This document shows, in pieces, positions 12,200 to 21,359 of a DNA stretch of 64,000 bases. The notes under the pieces are model-generated. The model saw only the letters and a program-made list of their open reading frames with translations. It was not told the origin of the DNA and ran no database searches. Each line of letters opens with the position of its first letter. Position 1 is the stretch's first letter. This DNA comes from Cryptomeria japonica (taxonomy: Eukaryota; Streptophyta; Pinopsida; Cupressales; Cupressaceae). Location: positions 401,043,889-401,107,888 of the forward strand of contig NC_081408.1 in assembly GCF_030272615.1 (NCBI RefSeq), in the 5' to 3' direction. A program made the position numbers and the translations under genes.

Positions 12200-13510
12200 A
12201 CCATATATCTCACTAGGCTCCTTAGATGCCTCATCTCCTACTCTCCTCACTATGTGAATTTGTTGGTCTCACCATGGCTCAGGATACCCTCTCGGGTAGT
12301 CTAGAGGAAATAGGGCTCTGAGATAGGTAGCCTCCCAATATCTGGTATAGCTCTATTGTAAACCTACATCATCCTAGAGTGGGGGGACATATCCGTCACA
12401 TCTCTCCTCCTCCTCATTTGTGATCTCTACATCCTATGTTGTATCTCTAGGCCTGGCTCTTGCTCTCATGAGAATTCAAGAGTGTCATATGTATATTGTT
12501 ACAGTTGCATGGGATAGCCTTACTCTAGACTGAACAACCTCATCACTCTGTCAAAGTAAAATGGGATGACGATGTAACTATGGTGACCCTCTAGTAGATA
12601 GTCCCACTGCATATGACGTAGTTGTATATTCTATCATGTTTGATCATATATCCATCTATAAGGCCTCCTTATTATGTCATTAGACCGAAGGTGGTCCATC
12701 ATGACTCTAATACAATAAGTCTCCTCTCTCCCATGATCTAGTGCATGGATACGCATGTGTTTGGGGCTCCTCAAGGTTGATATCTATAGGAAACCCCATA
12801 GGCCTCATACATGTGATGTGCTTGAACATCCAGACTTGGAGGAGGGTGCATGCCATCAAGATCTTCCCCATAATAAAAATAATCTCCTAAATCATGGTAG
12901 AGATGTGCTAACATGTTGCATCCCCATGCGAATACAATGTGGTACTCTTCCATCTCACATATGGTGTAAGTTATTCCTCCATGCATGCAAATGCCTCGAC
13001 CATCTGGACATACAACTAGTGCCACTATAGAAATCATAAGTCTCCTAATCAATGGGATATCACTTGTCAGAAGTAATTACCATCGGATGAGTATTCTACC
13101 CCTTGAGTCTCTTGGAGTCTCTCTACCAATGCAACATGTCTAATCTCTCTGTAACTCAACTCATGAGAAAGGCAATTGATATCTCATAGTCCTCCCTCGC
13201 ACTGGAAACCATAGGATGCAATATACATCCTCTAACATGAATATCATATCTCTGACAGGAAGGAAGAAGGTAGATGTATCAGGATCACATCTCTCCATCA
13301 AGGCCATCAACATCGTCCCATGAAATTTGATCATTGGCATGCAACATACCCACCATAAGCCAACTACCTATAGAAGCCTTTGTCCTAAGAAAGGTGAGGG
13401 ATTTGACTCTGAAGTTGTATGTATATGTGACCTGAGGTATGCTCTTGTATGTACGATGGTTCCTACAAACATTAAATCCATGCATCAGTATCATCATCAT
13501 TAGAAACATG
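12200..13510 (-). pseudogene. plant mobile domain (PMD, MAIN-like) remnant, antisense to the gypsy relic (fossil)
   Basis: On the minus strand two landmarks of the plant mobile domain appear in the expected order: DPDTSTFFLP with LEDVYCIL (about 13200-13290), and FAWGCNMLAHLYHDLG (about 12880-12935). Intact domains of this family carry DPDTHTFHLP, LEDV and WGSAxLAxLYR-type motifs in these places. The family includes MAIN/MAIL1 nuclear proteins of plants and many copies carried by gypsy and Mutator-type transposons. The surrounding open frames (13285-13509 and 12771-13052) are not continuous, and the copy is broken. Its antisense position between integrase and a downstream LTR suggests an element-borne passenger rather than a decayed host locus. 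Confidence 0.6.
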
Positions 13511-13529
13511 TCCTAGCCCCATAAGTGCA

Positions 13530-13665
13530 ACTTGGTGCCCCTTTTCTAGGACCATGGTGCCTTGATGGACCATGGTACCCAGAGGGGACCATGATGCCCT
13601 AATGGGACCATGGTGCCCTAAGGGGACCAAGGCACCCAGGTGGGACCATGGTGCCCAATTTGTGT
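13530..13665 (+). repeat. GC-rich minisatellite, about 21-bp unit
   Basis: Six or so tandem variants of GGGGACCATGGTGCCCTAAT, one of the few GC-rich spots in the window. The unit length near 21 bp keeps one minus-strand frame open (13472-13672), which therefore shows a heptad-like peptide repeat. It lies just upstream of the PMD remnant in that gene's direction. Confidence 0.85.
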
Positions 13666-14407
13666 GGCCCATGTCAAATTTATGGTTACAAGAAGTGGAA
13701 TCAACAAATTAAATGAAACTGAATCAACAATATATAGTTGGCTAGCCAACCTCATCTAGCAAGAAATCCTCAAACATTGATTTCCTCATGTTTTACATCC
13801 TCGTGGGCATGTTTGGTTGTCAACGTGACATTATTCACTATGTAGGCTCCTCTTCTACACTTCGAGACAAAAAGTTGAATAAGACAAATGAATAGTGTCA
13901 TTGCCACTATTTGAAAGGTAATTCTTTTTTAAAACCCTAATTCTACATTTTGCACTAAATCTTTCACATCTTGAGTTAGAGAGCTTCGATTCTCACATCG
14001 TTGGTTGCATTGGAATCGTGATTCAGATTTATAGCTTTCCAAATAATTCTTCATTAGTTTTGATCTTGTATCAAACCTCATTGTGGTATTTATCATCAAT
14101 TTTCATTTACAATTCAAAGTGGTAAACATGATACCATGTTTCAACCTCCTAATTAGCAAGTCAAAACAGAGGAAGCATTTAGCTACCCTCAAATTTCATC
14201 ACTCCTAGTAAGCATTTTAGGATATTTTTCAATTCCAACTAACAATATGGTTTTGTAGAATGGGGTTCATAACAATGTACTGCAGATATTGTTGGGTGCT
14301 TCGTTCAACATTTATGGACATATCCTTTTTCTTATCAATGTTTACTTTTTTTTACTTTAGCTTGCATATGCACGTAGTGTCATATGACCACTAAAGTGGT
14401 GGCTAAA
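13666..14407. other. non-coding sequence upstream of the LTR-like block
   Basis: No coding region seen. A purine-rich AAAGTGGTGG lies just before 14408 and could be a polypurine tract. Confidence 0.35.
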
Positions 14408-15300
14408 TGTAGCATCATAAATTTTACACCCTTAATTAGGTTGTCCAATTCCATGCTTAGTTCTAGAAATCACCTTAGTGTGTCCCATTGCATTTTGCAT
14501 TATAGGACTTCTTTAGGCATTTAATTAATAATTTAATTAAACCTAAGTCCTCTCTCATCAATCCGCATTGCATAAAATTGGGCCCTTAATCCTAAGTGTG
14601 CCCCATTTTATCATGTAATCCTAATCTTACCCTAATTTCAATCTTCAAAGCACATCCCTCATATCTACACATCTTGGTTTGAGCCACCAAGTTAGAATCA
14701 GCATTAGAATCCTGTTATCCTGCATCCTTAGAAATTTGAAAAAAAATTGATAGGACCAAGGAAAACCTCTACTACTTGGTCCCAAATGTTTTTCCCAAAA
14801 TTATGGGAGGATAATTTTGTGGCCTTTCTAATTCAAATCCCACTTTGTTTCAAATTATGTTAATTTTAAGTTGGCTTTTCATCAAATTCAAACCTAGGGT
14901 TTCATATATAAGGCAAATCTTTCCCTCATTTGGGGATCTATCTAGGAAATCAAGAAGAGATCCTTGTGAAGTGAAAGTGCTACCATATGTGAAGTTTCAT
15001 ACTTGCAAATTCATCCATCATTCATTTATTCATCAACCATGGAAGTTTCAAGAGGCATTGGAGAATAATAGGGCAATCACCGACTGTTGATTGGCTTGTA
15101 CCTCTTCCTAAAGATTTGGTATGATTTAATGTTGTTCTTATGCCTCTACATTGAGTTTCAGATCTGTATCACATTAGTTTCAAGTCTTTACATTATTATT
15201 TTAGTTTGGCATCATAATTGTGATCTAAAGCATATTCAATAATATCATTTAGGGTTTGCTCTAACACACTTGGGTAGAACTCTAGTTTGCATTTAGCTCA
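14408..15300 (+). repeat. LTR-like block, 3' LTR of the plus-strand gypsy relic (fossil)
   Basis: The block opens with TGTAGCATCATAAATTTTAC, a start style common in plant Tat-type LTRs. It contains a TATA-type core CATATATAAGG at about 14903-14914 followed by a CT-rich leader-like sequence, as in LTR U3/R regions. Its end is uncertain, somewhere between 15270 and 15340. No second copy lies in the window, so the call rests on sequence style and position downstream of the integrase end. Confidence 0.4.
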
Positions 15301-15789
15301 TAGCAATCTTACAAACACAAGATACAAGTGCACACACACTTTTTCAATTACATTACCAGCTATTTGCAGAGGTGTAAATAACCAAAATAAGGAGACTGAC
15401 TAAGGAAAACCCTTATATATCCACAAACATACCATTTTTAGCATGCAAGTACAGTTATAAGTATCCGACGGAGCAGGAAGTTTCCAAAAGATCTTAACAA
15501 AGAGGTGCAAGTTTTATGTCAAAAGATAAACTTGGTTTTTAGGGACTTGGGCACCCCACACCTTGTTCCTCTTTGTTTTGCACCAGATTTATTCTGGAAG
15601 CTATATCTCTAGATCACAGGTCAATAGACCAAGGCGCCCAATGCCCTGGTCCCGTCAATTCTGCTCCAGATTTTGATCACAAGTGCACAATGCAATCCTC
15701 TTCTTAGATCTGTATTCATTGTCTCATTTCAACTATCTATCAGTGTGCTTCAGTGCCTATTTATTCACTTGTATTTGTCCCTTCATGAC
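15301..15789. other. unassigned non-coding sequence
   Basis: No coding region. The minus strand has a TATA-type GGATATATAAGG (about 15413-15424), so this may be part of another LTR, but no boundaries can be set. Confidence 0.35.
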
Positions 15790-15799
15790 CTTATCTAAG

Positions 15800-16312
15800 A
15801 TTGGTTCCATGGAAGGGAGGGGAAAATGATCTTTGAGGGAGGCTCTATTAAGGCCCCTAAAGACTACACAACCTGATTTCCCTATTATTTTTCCTAACTG
15901 GAACAAGAATAGCTACCCAGGAAGAATTTTTTATTGGAAAAATTATATTGGACTCTATGAGCTTGGACTACTCCTTTCTCATTAAGGGTTCAACCTTTGG
16001 ATTTATGGGTCTTTGCTTCTGCTTGACAAGTTTTGCATTTGAATCTAATTCTATGGTATGTTGGGCGAAACTGGGATCAAAACCTTTTAGATCCTCATAA
16101 GTAAAAGAAAATTCATCATTATAATATTTACAAAGGTTGATAAATACCTCTTGGTTAATTCTAGAACATACGTTTCCCAAGTTGAGAGCTTTTCCATCAG
16201 CCATCGGGATTGGCTTGTAATCTCCTTTTCTTGTGGCTAGATTCATAGCCTTTCCTTTCACGTAATCATCTAAATTGAAACTCCCCTCCAAGGTGATTAA
16301 TCCTTTGGGCAA
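15800..16312 (-). pseudogene. gypsy reverse transcriptase N-terminal region (fossil)
   Basis: The open segment 15968-16312 carries the pre-RT linker typical of plant Tat/Athila pol, with FTYEDLKGFDPSFAQHTIEL followed by a KQRPINP motif. Below it, to about 15800, come further RT landmarks resembling the conserved WVAxLVPVRK stretch. The polymerase active-site part is absent because the element is truncated. Confidence 0.7.
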
Positions 16313-16399
16313 CTTGTTTGAATTGAGTTGTACAATTTGTTCTACATATTGTTTCTATAGTAGGGGTTGGTTTTTTACTAAGAACTCTACCTCTTCTTG

Positions 16400-16900
16400 T
16401 AAAAAGTTGACAATTTGCTGATCTAAATAAAAAACATGCCAATTGACTTGATTGTCAGGTATGACATGCCTAACCTCTTTCTCCCTCTTGTCTACAATAT
16501 GAGTTGGTATTTTATGTTGTGCGCCAACTGCTACCAACCTATCAACATGTTTGTTCTGATTTCTAGGGACATTAGATATATTGAAGGTTTCAAACCCTTT
16601 TATTAAGTCCCAAACTCTATGCTTGTAAGATTTAAGAAGGTTGTTTTTGGTTGTTCTTTGAGATCTAATTTGATTAACAACCAACTCATTGTCTCCATGT
16701 GCATGTAAGGAATTTATCCCTCTTCTTTGTGTTGTTTGGAGACCTAAGATCAATGCTTCATAATCAACCACATTGTTAGTGTAGCTAAAATGAAGCTTGA
16801 ATGAAAAATAGTATTTCTCCCCATAAAGAGAGATGAGTAATGCACTAGCCCCTGCACCTTCCTTTCTTCTTAAGCCATCAAAAAATATGTTCCATAGTCC
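16400..16900 (-). pseudogene. RNase H domain, archaeal-type, upstream of RT (fossil)
   Basis: The minus strand encodes an RNase H fold with recognisable acidic landmarks in order: FFDG (about 16880), YEALILGLQ (about 16740-16765), GDNELVVNQI (about 16670-16700) and a C-terminal NKHVDRL. The YEALILGL and GDNELVVNQ blocks are characteristic of the second RNase H carried by plant Tat-lineage elements. It lies directly after protease and before reverse transcriptase in the element's direction. RNase H removes the RNA strand of RNA/DNA hybrids during reverse transcription. Confidence 0.75.
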
Positions 16901-17182
16901 ATTGAAATCATTGTGCTCTCTAGTGAGATTGGGGATAAGAGTGCCTTCCTCATGAATGTAGTAGGCACCAAGACCTATATTTGTAACTTCACTGATTGGG
17001 TCAAATTGGAAAGCATTAGCTCACTCATAAAACATGCAATCAAGGACCTCTTCCAAATGATTAGCAGGTTCTCTAACTAGACTGTCCCCCTTTTCATCAT
17101 GGAGAGTACAATTCATATTTATAGGGCTATGAATATAAGGCTCAATATGATCTTTTGCAATGGGATCTTCTTTTAAGGTAAC

Positions 17183-17581
17183 CTAAATAAAATATATTTT
17201 TCTAAATAACATACGGGGCCAGTTCGAAGATAGATAACCTCCTATCTTGGTAGTAAACTCCCTTGATAAGAAAATAGCAAAGAAAGCGGGTAGGTCAATG
17301 ACCAAAATGTCTTGTAAGACACTACAACCAGGGCATGCATGTAAGGTCAAACACAAATATTTAATCACCCCTATTGTCTGAACTAAGGTGTCATCAAGTT
17401 GTACAACTCCCTTAGCTATGAGTTCATATTTAATACCTACGCGGTTAGCCACATTCTTGGGCATGATTGAGCTGCTAGCCCCTGAATCTATCATGTAATT
17501 ATGAACTAGATTATCCTCTATAATGAAAGATGGATAGAAAGGAGGTGGCTTACTCATCTTATTTGAGCTCTCTTCCTCCAA
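17183..17581 (-). pseudogene. gypsy aspartic protease (fossil)
   Basis: The open segment contains the aspartic protease active-site motif IDSGASSSIMP near its start and the downstream KYLCLTLHACPG and DILVIDLPA blocks that follow it in plant gypsy proteases. The active-site triad DSG is visible. It follows gag and precedes the RNase H domain. Confidence 0.8.
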
Positions 17582-17599
17582 AGGATGTACCAGGCTTAT

Positions 17600-19350
17600 T
17601 GGGGTGGATGAGCTACAAACTTTTGTTGTGTTCTCTTACATTGTTGATGTCCTTTAGGGCTTCTTAGAGCATATTTCTTTGAGATGGAATATAGAGTGCA
17701 TCCCACCTAGAAACATTTGTATTAACCTTCTTCATCTTCTCTACAATGTTGAAGGGAACCACAACTTTAGTAGTAGCAGGGGCAGGCCTTGCTACTAAAG
17801 GAATTGTAGGCTTCTCCTACTTCTTATCATTCTGAATCACATTTTGATCTTTGTTTGGAGTAGCTATCTTGTCTATGGTTTTAGGAGCTATAGTTTGTGT
17901 AGCAGATTGCAAAGCTTGGGGCTATTCTAGGAGATGCATCATTGTCTATACCCCTCTTTTTTGACCTAGTTTAGTTGGCCATAGGGTCACTATTTAATTG
18001 ATTAACACTACAAAAATCAGCCTCTTGCCAATTCATGAGGGTAAAATATCCATGTGCATAGGTTGGACAATCATGAAATTGTTGACCTGAAGTGGTTGGT
18101 TCACGTTGTGTTACTAGGGTCTGAGAAAGCTCTCTGTTCTGACATACAATCTGATTGTGATATTGATTGCATGGAATGCACCAATATTTCTCTTGGGCAA
18201 GGTTTTCCTACGTTGGGACTATTGCTTTTGAGCTACTAGCAGCTGCAAGGTTCAAACTGTTTAGAGGTTTGGCACTACCCTTGGAATGGCGTTCTATTAT
18301 GTTGATAATGTTGATTTTGTGTTTGGTAGGGCCTACTAGTTTGAGATTGTTGTCTCTTTATTGCAAATAATTCATTGCCAAAACCCTGCATCATGGCCTT
18401 AAGTTCCTTAATCTTTGTAGATGATAAAGTAGGTGCAGGCGTGAGTTGTTGACTTCTAGATTCTACTAAGAGAGGTGCCAAAATAGGTTGTTGTGTAGGA
18501 GCCTCTAGAAATAGAGGCATTGGGGGTCTAGGAGATATCTTCCCTGCTTTTATCAAAAAAAATTATGCCCTTATGGTTGTATCATATGCATCTGGCAGGT
18601 TCTCTCCTCCCATTGGTTTATTCATAGTAGCAATATCACTATTAAGGGCCCTAAGAAAATATAAGAAAGCATGATTAGAAGATGGATTGACTAGGGCTGG
18701 GATTCTATCTCGAGTCTTCTGAAATCTATAATTAAAATCTCCCATAAATTCATGAGACGCTCTCTTAATAGTGGTCAATTGTTCTACAAGAGATAAATGA
18801 TCACTCTTGTCTTCAAAATGTTTACATAATTTCTCTCCTAACTCATCCCAATTATGGATAGAGTTGGAGGGAAACCTCCTATACCATTGTAGAGATTTAC
18901 CTTTAAAGTATGATGCAAGAAGCCTAACTGCTACATTATCTTCAGTTACATCAAATACAGTTCAAATGCTAGCAACATCCTGGATATGTTCAGTAGGGGT
19001 AATAGAGTTTTCAGTGGTAAATAGAGGTATAACTTTTAAAGAAGCTATAGTTATATCATCCTTTTAGGTTAGAACCAGAGGACTGTCTCCATTAAAGGTG
19101 ACAAAAGTATGATTCCTAGGGACAACCATGGGAAATGATGGTCTATTGACTTGAGAAGTGGGAGTCCTAGGCTATGATATTCTTATAGTAGGAGAAGTAT
19201 AATGAGACCTAAGGGGTGTAGATATAACTGCTTTAGTACCCCTAACTAGTGACAATGAAGGTCTACCACTTCTTCTTCTAGATTAGAATTTGAAAACTCA
19301 TAATATTGAAAAATATCTCTAGAAGATGCTCTTGTTTGAGATCTTGGCAT
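17600..19350 (-). pseudogene. gypsy gag region (fossil)
   Basis: Minus-strand pieces at 18563-18778 and 18275-18556 carry gag-type sequence: a helical segment with FMGDFNYRFQ and RALNSDIATM, then a proline- and glutamine-rich segment ending in QTQNQHYQHNRTPFQG. The probable start lies near 19350. No clear CCHC knuckle was found. The region is broken in several places. Confidence 0.6.
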
Positions 19351-19502
19351 GAAATTAGCAATAGGTCATGAATAACAGACTAGATCTTTCATCAGTCACC
19401 AAGTTCCTGAATGTTTACTACCTCCGAAGGTTAGGATACTAAGAATCAATACTGAATCCTTAGAAGAAGTTGAGATTGGGTCCCACCGAGTGTGCCAGAA
19501 AC

Positions 19503-21350
19503 TGTTGTCACAAAAGTTTGCACCCTTGTTGAACACTAGTGCTCAATAACCTTGTGAAACATGGAAACAACCTCCAAGTGTGGGACCTTGCGCAATGTGA
19601 GGTTGAATCTCCAAAGAAGGCTAGCTTCCTTTTCAATCAGAGTGCAGTGTTGGACTAACCCAACACTTATAAAACCTATTCTAATGATTTAAAGGGGAAA
19701 AGGGGAGAAGGAATACTAAAATGGAAATAGGAGGTGATGCAACTAGATTGAAAGTTGATCCTCCCTGCCCATAACTACACAAGACATCAATAGAAACTAC
19801 CTAAAGATATGTACAAATTCCTATTCTAATCAGTTCCAAAGAATATGCAAAGGTTAGAATCATGTAGGATGAAGAGAGGAATGAAGATAATTCACAAACA
19901 ACATCCACAGGGGTGTTAACACAATCACATAATTTGAGAATAGAAAGAATGCATTGAGATAAAGAGGTAAGATACCTTACATACAATACTTGAACTAGAA
20001 AAAGGCAAGATAGACAATTTTATTGATGTAAAGGCAAAGCAAAGATTACAATTACAAAAAACATGAATTAAACTATAAGATAAATAGAGAGGACCCCCAG
20101 AGAGGGTTACAAAATTGCCTCTATAGATCAGGCATAACTCAAATGATACACTAGTTTCAGAAACCCTAACCAACTAGGGTTAGGTTACAAAAGGAGGATC
20201 AGATCCGAACAAGCTAATTTGATGGTTGTGTGCTTTGAATATCCTCATTGAACTTAGAAGAAGCAACAATCCTTGAAATTAAGGGTGCTCCTGCATTAGG
20301 ATGGCCTCTAACATCCTCTGTAAGACCCATAAGTCTTCAATCGACAATAAATGAGTGTGAGTGGCAAAGGAAAATGTCTCAAAAAGAATGGCAGAGTAAT
20401 GGCAATCAATCTTCGACCCTCTGAAAGTGGTTGAGAATAGATCAAATTTGATTTGGTTCACCGACGGGGTCAGAAACTGATTTTTGACCCATTAAGTTGG
20501 CAACCACCCTAGGACACCTGTTTGAATTTCAATGATCATCCTTAGTTTAAATTTGGGCCACTAGATCCTCTTTATCGTGTGTGGATGGACGATCGAGTTC
20601 GTTCCACAAAGGTCAGGCCCATCAACAAAACAAGTCATATCATTGTATCACAGCTAAGAAAAAGCCTTACATTCTAACTGTTGTGAAACCGCGAAATATT
20701 TGACCACTACTAGCAACCTATCAGCATATCACAAGGGTCAAGTGGTTGTTAAAGATAACCACTATGACTCCATGGTATCCATATTCACTCCCTTCCCTAG
20801 TAGTCACTGCAACATTACAAGGGAAGAAAACTACTAGGGCCTAACCATTGTGATATAGCGCTGAACTTTTTCCCTAGGCCTCGTCATCACCATTTCGCCC
20901 GGGGGCACATAAATTATTTTCAAACTATCGTGATAATGTGACAAGCATTAGTGGCCATTTCCAAATCGCAAAAGGTACCCCACCATGAGTTTCTATTACC
21001 ATGAAACTACAAAAATGCAAAGCAGTAATCGCCATATCGCAGGGGGGACCAAAAGGCAAGTCCTAATTGTTGTGAAACTATAAAAAGAAGATAAACCTCC
21101 TACCTTTCGGTAGCGAATAAAAGGGGTAGGTAATATGAATGAAGAAGCCCCCTTCTAGCCGGTGGGCCTTAACTGAACGATCGCCCCAAATGGTCAATGA
21201 AATAAAATAACAAGGTCGAGAAAAGGTTAAGGCATAAAGCCTTAAGAGGTTTAGGGGTTTAGGCCTTTGTGGAAACAAAATAGGGTTTAGCTAGTAGGTT
21301 ATCTCAGACCGGTTATCTACATAGCTAAGGTTGACACAAAATAGTCAACA
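19503..21350 (-). repeat. 5' LTR of the Tat-like gypsy relic (fossil)
   Basis: In plus orientation it opens with TGTTGTCACA at 19503, immediately beyond the primer-binding motif, and closes with AATAGTCAACA at 21350, after which LINE coding sequence begins. Terminal TG/CA and a short TGTTG/CAACA inverted repeat are present. Length about 1.85 kb. A TATA-like TTTTATAAG (minus strand, near 19670) could mark transcription start. Without a partner LTR the boundaries rest on these signs alone. Confidence 0.5.
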
Positions 21351-21359
21351 GTAATTATA

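Larger units (their letters stand above)
10420..15300 (+). mobile_element. Ty3/gypsy element, integrase end to 3' LTR, with antisense passenger (fossil)
   Basis: A broken plus-strand element. It begins in the C-terminal part of integrase (10420-10876), is followed by about 1.4 kb without recognised coding, then an antisense plant-mobile-domain remnant (about 12200-13510), a GC-rich minisatellite (13530-13665) and an LTR-like block (14408 to about 15300). The upstream part of pol is cut off by the minus-strand gypsy LTR ending at 10419. The GTTPYNLVY motif places the integrase with plant Tat/Athila-type elements. Antisense open frames between pol and the 3' LTR are known from several plant Tat-lineage elements, so the arrangement fits one element. 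That the three parts belong together is inference from order and orientation. Confidence 0.5.
15790..21350 (-). mobile_element. Tat-like Ty3/gypsy element, LTR to reverse transcriptase (fossil)
   Basis: A broken minus-strand element. In element order: LTR 19503-21350, primer-binding-type motif TGGCACACTCGGTGGGAC at about 19480-19497, gag from about 19350, protease (17183-17581), an RNase H domain (about 16470-16900), then the linker and N-terminal part of reverse transcriptase (about 15800-16312). The rest of pol and the 3' LTR are missing; similarity stops near 15790. The RNase H has the features of the extra archaeal-type domain of Tat-lineage elements. The LTR's outer end touches LINE coding sequence, so the element probably inserted into that LINE. 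Many breaks are present. No second LTR is available for dating. Confidence 0.7.
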
